Below the pieces are notes generated by a model. That model was not told the DNA's origin. It searched no databases and saw only the letters and a program-made list of their open reading frames with translations. From Isoetes taiwanensis (lineage: Eukaryota > Streptophyta > Lycopodiopsida > Isoetales > Isoetaceae): a DNA stretch of 64,000 bases. Made by a program: the position numbers and the translations under genes. Of the stretch, positions 22,360 through 33,458 are shown one piece after another (the stretch's first letter is position 1; each line of letters begins with the position of its first letter). Location of the stretch: positions 7,540,009 through 7,604,008 of the forward strand of contig JAJEKV010000023.1 in NCBI GenBank assembly GCA_021234155.1, read 5' to 3'.

Positions 22360-22394
22360 AAGCATGCGTCCGGACGCATGCTTTTGATACCCAC
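22360..22394. repeat. right terminal inverted repeat with perfect 24-bp palindrome, copy A
   Basis: AAGCATGCGTCC followed directly by its exact reverse complement (22360-22383) sits 11 bp from the element end and overlaps the terminal repeat. It is identical in copy B at 37047-37070. It is a candidate transposase-binding or hairpin site. Confidence 0.6.
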
Positions 22395-22630
22395 TAGCAT
22401 ACTTTCACCCCCTTCGAAGAAATGGTCCACTCCGGCTTTCTTATTGATGCCCATCAAGCCATTGGTCTCAACACTCCACGAAATCTCTCACGCGACGCCA
22501 AGAACTCATTACCACCTACCATTACGGCGCCCAGCCCTCATACACGCCAAGGTGACTTTGAAATTCTTGAGTTTCCACCGTCCGAGAGGCAGTTCCCCTT
22601 TTCTCACCAGCGAGTGTCGTTTTGGTGGGG
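22395..22630 (+). pseudogene. gypsy-1 ORF3 C-terminal tail (copy 1)
   Basis: After the transposon, the ORF3 frame continues (VHSGFLIDAHQAIGL), with frameshifts relative to the cleaner copy at 37082-37312, and stops just before the 3' LTR. The region directly before the LTR (TTTTGGTGGGG) may serve as the polypurine-type plus-strand primer. Confidence 0.6.
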
Positions 22631-23201
22631 TGTTAGTCTTATGCGTCCCAGTGCGGGACTAGTCATGCACACCTCGGACCAGGACCAAGAACAAGGCACC
22701 AAATCCGGGTCAAGGTCAATCATCAAAAGCCCGGCCAGAAGACCACGCAGAAGGTTTACGCCTAAGGGTCCGCCAAAGAAGAAGCCAAAATAGGCGGATG
22801 GCGGCCCGTCGGCGTCGGTGGGATTCGAGGCACTTCAAGAGGCACCGCCCGGATTCTACCAAATCGGGCCTCCTTGAGGAAGTCGGCCTTACCGAGATGC
22901 GTCGGACTATCTATATTGGGCGGAGGCCATTGTACTATATATATGAGTAGAGCTAGCATTGAAGGCTAGATGAGTTTTGTTCTTGTCTCCCATCATTTTC
23001 TCTCTCGATTGTGAGAGCTCATGTATTCTGATTGATATCAAGAAGTTTTCTTTACACCATTGTGTTCTTGTTTTGTCCCTGTTTTCTCTTTCTTGTTCTT
23101 TTGCAAATCCTGCGTGACATAGCTCTCTGATTCTCTGTTTGATCCAAGGGTCCTCCGCGAGGGTCGTTTCTTGAGGAGTTCCCGAACCCAGACCTCAAAC
23201 A
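22631..23201 (+). repeat. gypsy-1 3' LTR (unit 1)
   Basis: 571 bp from TGTTAGTCT to CTCAAACA, followed by TSD ATACT (23202-23206). It contains TACTATATATATG near 22932 as a probable TATA box, which the 5' LTR lacks. Confidence 0.88.
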
Positions 23202-23928
23202 ATACTTGTATAAAGAAAACATGTTCAGTGATTTTCATACTAAAGACAAACCATTGCATTACATGCTTTTAAATTAAACTCCCCTTGAGCCCCCTTTGAT
23301 TTGGGTGCATATTCACACGGGGAGGGAGGAGGGGTTTTGGAGGGGGCTTAGGGTACTTTGGATTGGCATATTATCAAGTTATTCCTCAACGTTGACCGTA
23401 GATAGCGATCCTTGTTTGTGGGTTATGCTTGTACAAGTTTTTGTATACAATATAATAAGGTTTGCGAAATACTATAAGATTTGAGGTAATATACTAAATG
23501 ATATTGAATATATACATGTATTATACGTTTTTGCGAGCGTGAAAATTGCTCTCGCTGCCCTACGTCACCCCCCATGTGGATATGCCTCCAAATCAAAGGG
23601 GTTTCAAGGGAGTTTAATTTAAAATCATACAATGCAATGGTTTGTCTTTAGTGTGAAAAATTTTGGGCCCCTTTGGGGCCATTAAGAAAAAAACAATATC
23701 TTACAAAGAGACCAATATTTGATAATGATATATAATATACAAGAAATTTATCGCGACGGCCAAGGCCGCCGCGAACTTTTCTCTTTCTCGATTTCTCTAT
23801 CTTTAGATTGGTAGTTGTTAAAGGGGAATGCTGGTAGCGACTCACTTATTGATTTTGTGCCAGCTGAGAGTTAACATACGTATAGACAATCATTTTATAA
23901 TGATATGACCAATAAATATCCTCAAATT
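23202..23928. repeat. gypsy-1 3' flank with inverted repeat (unit 1)
   Basis: Left arm about 23225-23325 and right arm about 23553-23665 are inverted copies; CTAAAGACAAACCATTGCAT and AAATTAAACTCCCCTTGAG are matched in reverse complement. The loop is about 230 bp. Next to it, AGAAATTTATCGCG and TCTCTATCTTTAGATTGGTA resemble 43075-43145. It looks like a foldback element into which gypsy-1 inserted. No gene. Confidence 0.75.
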
Positions 23929-23947
23929 ATGCCACATTTAAAGAAGG
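23929..23947. other. 19-bp filler at the duplication junction
   Basis: ATGCCACATTTAAAGAAGG lies between the end of unit 1 and the start of unit 2 and matches neither parental flank (9785-9803 or 38609 onward). Filler DNA of this kind is typical of end joining. Confidence 0.7.
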
Positions 23948-26900
23948 TCATCCTACCCGGAGTATGCTGATCCTTGGGGTAAGATGACTCTTGATGAAGA
24001 CTAGGTTGTGGCAGCCCTCCTTGACTCTTACCTGGCTCCTTGCAATCGAATTCAACGTCTTGACCATTTTTCTGACACGGAACTTCCTCCTGCCACTGTG
24101 GATGTTCATGCTGTCATGAAGCAACCTGTGCTCGATGACACTCAGCAGCCCCTATTCTTCACCACTCAAAATGCTACTCCTCCTATCATGATGCAACCTC
24201 CTGCTCATCACGTTCAGGACACGGAGGTTGTTCCACATATTCAAACTCCTGAGGTGGAAATCCTGGACATTGGTAACAATCAACCAGTCCGCCTAGCTAC
24301 CAATCTTCCACCAACCTATAAAGCACGCGTTGTGACGCTGTTCAAACAATTCAAACATATTTTTACATGGAGCTACAAAGACCTTCGAGGTATCAAAAAA
24401 GAATTGAGGGAACTCACCATTCCTACCAAACCTGAAGCACGCCCAATCTAGCAACAACAGTACAGGCTCAACCCAAATTATCGTGCCGTGTCAAGGCCGA
24501 AATTGACAAACTTTTAGCTTGCTGGCTTGATTTATGAGGTCAAACACTCTGAATGGGTGAGCCCCATCGTCATTGCTCTCAAGCACAATGGTAAGATCCG
24601 CGTTTGTGTGGACTATCGTAAACTCAATCGGGCCGGGGGAGCATGGTCACTTCCGCTTCCCTTCACGGACCAAGTTCTGGAAGAGGTTGCTGGTCATGAG
24701 ATGTACTCTTTCATGGATGGCTTTTCAGGGTACAATCAAATTTCTATCAAGAAAGAAGATCAACTCAAAACTACCTTCACCACCCCGTGAGGCACTTTTG
24801 CCTACAAGGTGGTTCCTTTTGGTTTATCAAACTCTCCCTCCACGTTTCAGCGCATCATGCTCTCTGTCTTTCATGACTATATGAAGGATAAACCTTTTCT
24901 CCAGATCTTTCAAGATGACTTTTCAGCCTACAGCTCCATGGACGATCACCTCGAGAAGTTAGAGCTCGTGATGAGTCTGGCATCAGTCTAAATCCTGAGA
25001 AATGCACCTTTTGCGTCACCTCAGGTGTTCTTTTGGGTCATGTGGTTAGTAAAGAAGGGATCGCCATGGATCCTGCTAAAATCAGTTGTGTGCTAAAGGC
25101 TCAAGCACCATCTAATATTAAAGAGACACGTTCCTTCCTGGGTAAGGTCAATTACTATTCCACCTTCATTCCTGGACTTGCGGCTATTGCTGATCCTATT
25201 CATAAACTCACGGGTGATGAATCCACTTGGGCTTGAATCCCCAGTGAAGCCGCCTTCCGGTTGAAGCTATTGCTTACTCAGACCCCGGTCCTTGTTCCTC
25301 CTCAATGGGACAAGCCTTTTCATGTTCATGTCGATGTCTCAGCTTTTGCCATTGGTGCTGTTCTCTCTCAGGCATATGACGAGCACACGGATAAACCTAT
25401 CCGCTATGCCAGCAGAAAACTCAATCCTGTTGAGCGCAACTACTCTGCCATGGAGCGGGAAGCCTTGGGCTTAGTTTTCTGTGTCCAACGTTTCCGTCAT
25501 TATTTGTTGGGAAGCAAGATCAAGTTCTTCGTTGATCATCAGGTTCTTGTTTATTTGATCAACAAGGCCACGCCCACGGGTCGAATTGTCGTTGGGTCCT
25601 TCTTCTGCAAGAATTCGCTCCCTTCGAAATTGTTCATAAGGCCGGCAAATCTCACGTTGTGCCAGATTATTTATCACGCATCCACACCGATGATCCCTCC
25701 ACGGGTGTTTCTGATACCTTTCCAGACGCTCAACTGTTCCTAGTCACAGCCACGCCCCACTGGTTACAACTTTCAGCAATATCTCCTCACTGGTGCTCTT
25801 CCATCTGAAGATCCCACGCTCTCTCGAGAAAAGCTTCACTCACGCGCCGTCGGTTTCTCCGTGAAGTCCGGTGACTACACCATGGTTGCGGGCCATCTGT
25901 ACAAACGCGGCAAAGACATGGTACTCCGTCGCTGTGTTCTCCCTCATGAGGTGCCTGATATTGTTCGACAAGCCCATGCAGGGCTTGGTGGTAGTCATTT
26001 CAGTGGTGACACCACGGCACGCAAAATTCTTCTCGCAGGCTACTTCTGGCCCACGCTCTTCAAGGATGCCCACGCTCACGCCCGCCGCGTGTGATGTGCG
26101 GCGTGTGGGTCGACCTCGACCACCGCGGCTCTCCCATTGACGCCAGTCGCCACGCCACTTCCCTTCAACAAATGGGGAATGGACTTTGTGGGACCCATGG
26201 ATCTTCCTGCGCGGCACACCCGTGCACGCTACATTCTGGCATCACGGATTATGCTACCAAATGGGCGGAGGCCTGTGCTCTTCCTGACAAAAATGCAGCC
26301 AGTACGACAAAGGTTCTCTACACGCACATCATCACGCATTTTGGTTGTCCCACGGAGCTAGTCAGTGATTGGAGTTCATTTTGTCAATCATACCATCAAG
26401 GAGCTGACGGATTATCTGCATATCCATCACAGAAAAAGTACACCTCACTATCCTCAAGGGAATGGTTTGGCTGAAAGCACAAACAAAACTCTCATCACTA
26501 TTTTGAAGAAAATCTGTGATGCCTCTCGCCTGACCGGGCAAGAAAAATTACCCTCTGTTCTTTGGGCTTACAACACTACTTTCAAAATTGCTACTGGCCA
26601 AACTCCTTTCAAGTTGGTCTATGGTCAAGAAGTTCTCATGCCCTTTGAATATATCCTTCCGACTCTTCGTTTCCAACTTGCTACCGCCCATAATCCACTC
26701 GCAGCTCTTAAAGAACGGGTTTATCAACTGGAACAGTTGGATGAACTTAGGAGAGATGCTTATATTCGTGTTCTTCATGGCCAACAGTTGCGGAAATCCT
26801 TGCATGACAAACATCTTAAGGCCAAAACATTTAAAGAAGGTGATTTGGTTCTGCTCTATGACTCTCGATACAAAAATTTTCCGGGCAAGTTAAAATTTAG

Positions 26901-27084
26901 GTGGTTGGGTCCGTATCAAATTATTCAAGTGGTGCAACCCAGTGTTTTCAAACTGGCAGAGTTAGATGGCACTCCATTACCTACACTGGTTAATGGTTTT
27001 CGCCTAAAACAATTTCATACAGACGATACAAGAGTTCATTCACACAATCAACAACAACATTCAGACTCAGAAGAAAGTGACTAG
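23948..27084 (+). pseudogene. gypsy-1 pol (copy 2)
   Basis: RT, RNase H and integrase in the same order as copy 1, with the same breaks: TAG at 24002-24004 and 24449-24451, TGA at 24788-24790, and the same deletion in RT. Breaks found only here include a small deletion near 25237-25260 in the RNase H linker, a changed integrase zinc-finger region near 26085-26130, and a 2-bp loss near 26368 that shifts the frame at the second catalytic Asp. The 3' half (26365-27084) reads openly through the integrase Glu region and the GPY tail. Without 5' LTR, gag or protease, this is a fragment created by the tandem duplication, not a separate insertion. Confidence 0.88.
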
Positions 27085-27691
27085 AAGCATATTTATATTA
27101 TATTAGTCGCGAAAAACAAAAGGTGGGCATTGCCCATATACATCGGGCTGAGCCCTATTTACGAAATCCTAAGTTAAAAAGTGCCCCTACTCCGGGTTTG
27201 GAGCAGAGGTTATGCGGAGCACATGTTAGAGGCAGCGCACATGGTCCCAGCGGAGATGGATCACCACCTCCATATCATTAGTCAGGGGGTCGGGATGTTC
27301 AGCCATCCCGCTGCACCAGCCATCCATTGGGATGCCGCGGTTCTTACACTTCCAGAGATCCAGTGCATTCATACGAGCCGTGACCCACTCCTGACAACTG
27401 CGCGGCTAGTGCATTCGTTAACGTTAATGGGATCCATCGTTGAAAACTGATGCCTCAACTTCGGCCACTGCTCGTCTTATATAGCCCAACCGCTTGGAGC
27501 ACTGTTGACGTGGACCAATCAAACAATTGCTAACGTGGGTGCAATGCAAGGCCATTTCAAATTCCAGAATCTTTTCTCCCGCCGCATATCTAGCCATGGT
27601 ACCTTCTGACACTTCTTTTTAATGATATCCCACTTGGAGTTGCCTGCATTAATTACTATTCCTTCCTTTTACGCCCGTCTGTCATTATTAT
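27085..27691 (+). other. pol-ORF3 spacer (copy 2)
   Basis: Nearly identical to 12952-13559, including TTATATAG at 27478-27485. No gene seen. Confidence 0.4.
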
Positions 27692-30600
27692 TTGTACTTC
27701 CACCAAGCTGTCAAATCCTACCATTCCTTCACGTTTCATCTCCACCGTTCATCTGTTTTTCCTTCACTACTAGGGGACTTAGCCAAAATTTTGCCTCTCA
27801 ATCGTCCTCTTTCGATCTGTTGACATCTGGCACCATCAACGGTTCCTTTTCCACTTTCATCATGCCCCTTCGCCATAGTCGTGTGCCCTAAAACCTTTTC
27901 GCCTTACTTCGGTTTTGTCTTCTGCTCTCCGCCCTCCGGCTTCTTTCAATCCGCTCTCACGCTTCCTTTCTTTTGCTTCTTGCCACGGCTCACTCTTCAG
28001 GTTACTGCTCCCAGGGATCCGGCCCTCTTTGAGTCTGTTATTTTCTCCACTCTTACCTTTCGTGATGCCCTGGAAGGTCCAAGTCAAGAAGTTGCAGAAT
28101 GCAACGGGCTGTATGAATTCTCCAGGCAGGAACTCCCTGCCCCAAATCCGCACCAACTCAGGCAATTTGTTGCTCACATGGTCAACACCACGGCTGATTA
28201 CGCCACAAGAGTCGATCAGACAGATATTCTGCTCACTCCAGTTCTTCTTTCTCAGGTATTCCAGTTACCTATTCGCAAGCCTTCTTTATCTTGGGTGACT
28301 TTACAGGAACAGGATGTCACTAAGTATGGCCAACTTCCTTATCAGGCCAACACTCATAGACTCATGAACATTGCCAAACCACATGATACCTTTGTCAAAT
28401 TTCTGTGGCGTAAGTTCTATGGGTATTCCATCAAGAACACCCACATCAATAAGCAGTTTTTCCACATTGTTATCTTCCACTCCACCCATTCTATTGATTG
28501 GCCTCAAATTTTGTTCCTCCGCCTCCTTCATGAAATTGATCGCATCCGAGCAACCCCCTCTTTGGGCCTTGAATCTGCCATGGGCGCTCACCTACAGGCC
28601 ATCCTTCGTCATTGTCTCCCCGCCCCCAGTCAGGGTTCGCCCACACACCAGAACACGGTCTCTCAAACTTCCACCAAACAGCCCTCATGTCATTCCTGCT
28701 GTCCAAGAACTTCATGATGAGACTTCACAACCTCGTCCTTCTCCTTCCCCTCGTTGTGCTCAACCCCAAGATGTCATACCCGTCTCCTCTTCATCCACCC
28801 GGCTGTGCATTCTCGTTCTCAAGATGTTTCCGGGCATCCCGGTCTCAAAGACAAGCGTGCCCTTTACACCCACCTTCGAGGCGGGCCTTATATCAATATC
28901 AACAGGATGTCCAGGAAACTATGCTCAAGCTTCAAGACTCTCAAGAAACCTTCATGAATGGCATTCAAGGTTACATGGAGACCACGGAAGCCCTTCACAG
29001 GGATTTCCAGGCAGCCACCGTCAAAGTTCAATCTCTCGAAGATAATCTTCAACAAAAGCACGAGGCTCTCTTACGGGCCGTGAATCTCTCAAAATTGAAC
29101 AAGAACGGACTACCACCTTTCGCTGATCAATAGGCTCAATTACAGTCCACTATTCAAGAATTGTTGGATCAGATAAAGAACAAGGATAAACTCCTTGCTG
29201 ACCTCCAAACAATGTACACGGACCTCTCCCAGAATTACAACAATCAGCTCAAAGAGCTCGATGGGCGAAACGAGCGAATCATTTCTCTAGAAAGCCAATT
29301 GGCCACGCTTCAAAGTCAGGTCACGCCTCTCCAGGCTCAACTCACAGAAGCTCAAAAGTAGAAGATTATTGATGATACAGAGATTGCCACTCTTCGGCTT
29401 CAACTCCCCACTCATGGGCAATCCTCTTCACAGGCCACGCTATCTCACAAAAGGTTCCGGGATCAATCCCGTCTCCTTGTCGACAAAGATAATCAGATCC
29501 GCGATTTGGAGCATCAAGTCCAGCAAGCTGTTCAATCTGCGGAAGAAGCTCAAAATCAACATGAGACGTATATTGATCTTGCTCTCCGCATTCCACAGGA
29601 CTTTTCCACACCTTCCAGCTATCTGGATTATGTTGTGGCCCGACGCCATCTTTTTCTTCTCAAGTGGTATTCGCACAAGGCAAGCTTAATGAGCCCCTTG
29701 GCAGCACGGATTTTCTCCAGATCTGGCCGGACCTTTCCATTGTAGACAAAGGCTTACTCTGTGCCCTATTAGTCTTTGGTCTTCTCCACTGTGCGGATCC
29801 AGATTTTGTCATCTTCCGTGTTGTCCAGCCTATGGCTTATGTTCTTCATGATTTTTATCTGGCTGACACACATGATAAGTTCTTAGATGGGCCCCATCGA
29901 ATTTTTCAAGCCAACCCTCATGCTCACTGGTTGTTATTACAAAACAATCAGTATTTACAGGATCATGCTCAAGCAAACACTCTCAGCACTGAGTACATGC
30001 CTGAGCTTGCTCATCACCTCCCTCTGTGGCAAGCCGAGACGCTCGAACAGATGCGGAAGAATTTAGCTGGCGCTGAGGATCTTCCGTTTGCCCAAATTTA
30101 CTTACAGCACCTGGGTGGCTACAACACGCTGCGTGCCTTTCTGGACAGTTAGACTATACCCACGGGTTGGGTCTCCCTACCAGTTTATACCATGCTCTCA
30201 GGCTCTGATTGGACCCGGTGGTGCGATGCTCTTCTTTGCCGACCTTGTTTGTGAATTCGAGGAACAGGCCGAAGCCGCCCAGCGAGCCGCGGCTCAATCT
30301 CCATATGCTTCCTTGGGTGCCCCCCGCCCCCAGATCTCACCTCGGATTGGCGTCTTCCCTTTTGGACTAAGGTCATGGAAGGCCACGCTGATTGGACTCC
30401 TGCTCAGATCTCCACAGATCTTCGCTGGGATCCACGTTTTGTTTGCCGATCTACTTGGGAAGACGGCGCTACCTTGGAGCACACTGGAAATTGAATCTTC
30501 ATCCCCAATGAACGAGGTTGGCAGACGCCCACTCATGCTGTCTGGGGCCTCGATCTCTTTTTGGAGCGTGCTGCCACCTCCCCAGATCCTTCTGTTCACC

Positions 30601-30778
30601 GGTAAGCAGGTTTTTGCGCTGCTTTAAAGTGCCTTCTCTTGAGTTCTCTGGCCAGAAACTGACCTATCTATTACTGCAACCCCAATGCCAGCGCCAGTGC
30701 CTTTGGCCTTCAAACCTGCCTTCTCATGGAATGCCAGTTTGTCCTTGCTGAGGCCCACCGTGCCTTGGGTGAAAGCTG
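27692..30778 (+). pseudogene. gypsy-1 ORF3, coiled-coil protein (copy 2)
   Basis: Same domain order as copy 1: N-terminal globular part (28040-28610), Pro/Ser linker, Gln-rich coiled coil (28886-29590) and C-terminal domain (29690-30778). The in-frame stops at 29131-29133, 29359-29361, 30150-30152 (TAG) and about 30492 (TGA) are at the same codons as in copy 1. Copy 2 reads SYLDYVVARR where copy 1 is shifted. Conversely, 28795-28870, 29070-29130 and 30190-30350 are disturbed at CAG/CTG-type sites where copy 1 is clean. The reading ends ALGESW just before the transposon left end at 30779. Confidence 0.7.
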
Positions 30779-31101
30779 GTGGGTAGCAAAAAAACGCGAC
30801 TCCAGCACCAGCACCAGCACCCAAAATACATTTTTTTCCACCCTTCAAACATTTTTTTCCCACCCTTCACCTATATAGTACCACCTATATTACGCGTCTA
30901 TTAGTCTAGCCGGTTACCGTTTATACAATCATTACTGTTTTGCGCCCGGTAATGAATCACGACCCACAATCTGGAACCACTAGACAAGCGAGCGAACTTT
31001 TCAATTTGTGTTTTTCCAAATCTCTCTTCCCCAACTTTCTGTTCGGCCAAGCAACCCAATGAATTTGCGCTCAGTTTCCACATTAAACAAACAGATCAAC
31101 C

Positions 31102-32631
31102 ATGGTAAAGAAGGTGATTGATCCACCCGCTCAGCGGTAATTCCAACGGAACCCATTTGCTTAGGTAAGCAAAAAGCAACAAAACAAAATTTCTATGGGT
31201 TTAGGGTTCAACCACGTTAATTCGATTTTCTTGCATTCTTCCGGGCGGAAAAACGTTCCCTTAAGACCCGGACTGGCTGATTGCCGAACCGAAGAAGACT
31301 TCCATCGCGTATCGCGGTGCACCAAAGCGAGGCGTTCATCCCTCTCAATTTGAGCAGGATCTCATATCTGCGGCCGAGTACAATGAAGTTTGGGATACCA
31401 ACGGGGTCATTCTGGCAAAACTTCCATTGACAAGGTAAGGCCGAACCACGAAGAAGCTCTAATAGAACTTCGAGCAAAATATACCCTGACGGGTTGAAGA
31501 AACGAGAGAAGTTAGAAAGACGATTATCATACCTATTTGCATTCAATAAGCGCACGAGAGCAAAGCGGGATCCACGAAGTTCAAGGTTAATTGGGCGGCG
31601 GTTCGCGACAAAGAGTAGAGCCTGCAGCGGCAAGGTTAAAAGTGAACCCACCAGCGATTGCTCCGGCAAGCGGAAGCGGTCGGCAAATCCCAAAGAAACC
31701 CACGGCACACGAAAGCATAGCGAGAAAGGCCCGTTTTTCGAGGAGGCACCGGTATTAAATTAGAAGGGAGGCCGTCCATTAGGAGCTTTGCAATGTGCCC
31801 AACAACTTACCGCGGCTTATGGGGAGAACATATCACGCACGGAAGTCATGTGCACGCATTTGCGAGAAAACCCTAAACACGCAGCGGCCGGTGATTTAGT
31901 CTCCAAGAAGGAGCTAGTTGTCCGGTTCGAGGCTAAGGGGAGCTTTCTTCTTGGCTTCACAAGAGAAATTGCAGAAAATTAAAGACAACATCTCACGTCT
32001 TCAAAGCGATCCACAGTCCCGATCTTTGGTGCCTCTGGCGAGCTCTTGAGCTTGGAGAAAGAGAAAGACATGGCAGAGTACATGCTCAAAGCCCTTGTTG
32101 AAATGGGGGTGGCCCGGTAGATGAGGGGATAGTTCAGCGGTGGCCACTATAGGCTGGCGAGGTTGCAAACAATGAAGTGCGACTTGCAAAAGCCAGCGAC
32201 ACTTCTGAGAATCTCAACAGGCTTAGGGAGCTTACAAGGAGAGCTGGCCCGGCTTGTGAGCATCTATCCCGTGACATTCGGGGTTGCCAATTGGAGATGA
32301 GGAGAGATGCTCCACATGCGGGCTGGCATTCCAGGATGATTACACCCTAAGTCTGAAGCTGAAATGTGGCCACATATATCATGTCAGCTGCCTGAGTTTG
32401 CTTATGGAGAAGACGCACTGCCTCGAATGCTCAGAAACAGTTCCAGCAGGCTTAGTGGAGGAATTGGGGAAGACAGTCAAGCAGGAACCCTTATATGCTG
32501 GGGCAGCACACAAACAGCAAGTTGAGATAATTGACTTAGATGAGGTGGTAGCTACAACTCCAGACAGCAACAGGAAAAGGAAGCACGTGAAAACACTACT
32601 TTTTTGTAATATATCATTAGAGGTAATTTGA
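31102..32631 (+). pseudogene. RING-H2 protein gene (copy B), cut by a MITE
   Basis: The first exon starts with an ATG at 31102 (MVKKVIDPP). Exon 2 lies near 31240-31435 and ends at a GTAAGG donor. The 3' exon has the basic Ser/Lys-rich stretch (31560-31760) and an intact RING part (32284-32590) with CSTC, CGHIYHVSC and HCLEC. The part between 31240 and 32280 has many 1-3 base changes at CAG/CTG positions that break a frame which is better kept in copy A. At 32615 the MITE replaces the last ~24 codons of the copy A product with a short SLEVI tail. The RING domain is unaffected. Confidence 0.6.
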
Positions 32632-33169
32632 GATCTCCTTTTGTCCCCATAAGAATCCTCCAATAGAATGAGTACTCTACATCAAACTGCAATTAATGCA
32701 GCATTAACAACTTCATTGCTGTCGTTTTTTCCCTATAACTTTTGATCTACTCATGAAAATGCTGCGGCGTTTGTTGCATTAGATGCAGAATGAAAAGATC
32801 TTTCAAGTGATATATGGTTATGATGTATTTCAATACAAGCCATATGTGTTAACCTTAAAAAATATGGTTTTTTGCTCTTTTCTTATATATTTACATCCCA
32901 AAAGATATAACAATGGGTTGTCATTAGAAAGATCTTGAGGAGACGAATCCATTGCCACAAATAGTGTTCGAATCGGAGTTTTTGATCAAAAGTTATAGTA
33001 GAAAAATGACACTGCAAAAGTTAGTTAGAACTGCATTAATTACTGCTGCCACATAATACTGGAATAAAATACACTGGAGCTCTTCTCTTATTGGACAGTT
33101 TAAAAAGCTGATGTGGCTTTTTAAGCATCCCTTAATGGGACAAAATGAGATCACAAATTACCTCTAATG
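32615..33169. mobile_element. 555-bp MITE with 16-bp perfect inverted ends
   Basis: It starts CATTAGAGGTAATTTG and ends with the exact reverse complement. Inverted similarity continues to about 33 bp (GATCTC, TTTTGTCCC). Copy A has the uninterrupted empty site at 18490/18491, so the limits are exact. No host bases are duplicated: TATAT at left, ACTAC at right, the same as the empty site. There is no coding capacity. Confidence 0.85.
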
Positions 33170-33458
33170 ACTACTTTTTTGTAGTATATATGCATGATTA
33201 CTTTGTGTTATCTTGAGTATTGAGTGATCTTGTAAGATGTCTCTAATCTTGAGTGTACAATTTTCTGTAATATATATCAAGCTTACTCTCCAATACTACA
33301 AGCATTGTTTCCAGTACTAAAGTACTCCAATACAGCAGTCCAATACTACAAAACTTGTCTCACAAGCATTGTCTCCAATATAATGATCAAAATTTGAGAC
33401 AAGTACACAAGTAACTACAGACCTGTCAAAATGATAAAACAACTAGGTCAAAGCATAT

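Larger units (their letters stand above)
16655..22394. mobile_element. two-gene DNA transposon (RING + DDE), copy A
   Basis: The element interrupts gypsy-1 ORF3. The left end GTGGGTAGCAAAAAAACGCG and the reverse complement of the right end, GTGGGTATCAAAAGCATGCG, form imperfect ~20-bp terminal inverted repeats. Inside are a spliced RING-H2 gene (+) and a DDE transposase gene (-) that converge with a ~240-bp gap. No target-site duplication is obvious; the flanks read GCTG at left and TAGC at right. Gypsy-1 ORF3 coding sequence flanks both sides, which sets the element's limits independently of the repeats. The superfamily is not assigned. Confidence 0.7.
8404..23201 (+). mobile_element. Ty3/gypsy retrotransposon 'gypsy-1', Athila/Tat-like
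   Basis: The order is 5' LTR (8404-8841), Asp-tRNA-like primer site, short gag, protease, RT, RNase H, integrase, a long extra ORF in the env position, and 3' LTR (22631-23201). The LTRs begin TG and end CA, with a 5-bp TSD ATACT. The primer-site type, the IDGGSAVN protease motif and the lack of a chromodomain after integrase point to the Athila/Tat side of plant gypsy elements. A 5.7-kb DNA transposon (16655-22394) is nested in the extra ORF. The element is defective: stops, frameshifts, and loss of the TATA segment from the 5' LTR. Everything from 9804 onward recurs in the second tandem unit. Confidence 0.88.
9804..23928 (+). repeat. 14.1-kb tandem duplication, unit 1
   Basis: The unit starts inside gypsy-1 between protease and RT (TCATCCTACCCGG) and ends 727 bp past the 3' LTR (AATATCCTCAAATT). 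Unit 2 starts with the same words at 23948 and ends at 38608. Long stretches match almost base for base, including shared stops and frameshifts, so duplication followed decay of the element. Confidence 0.92.

Noticed and set aside
16651-22398. Target-site duplication of the DNA transposon
   Set aside because: Flanks GCTG and TAGC do not give identical 2-9 bp repeats under any tested end placement.
22631-23201. Duplication by unequal recombination between LTRs
   Set aside because: The breakpoints are not in LTRs and the junction has filler DNA.
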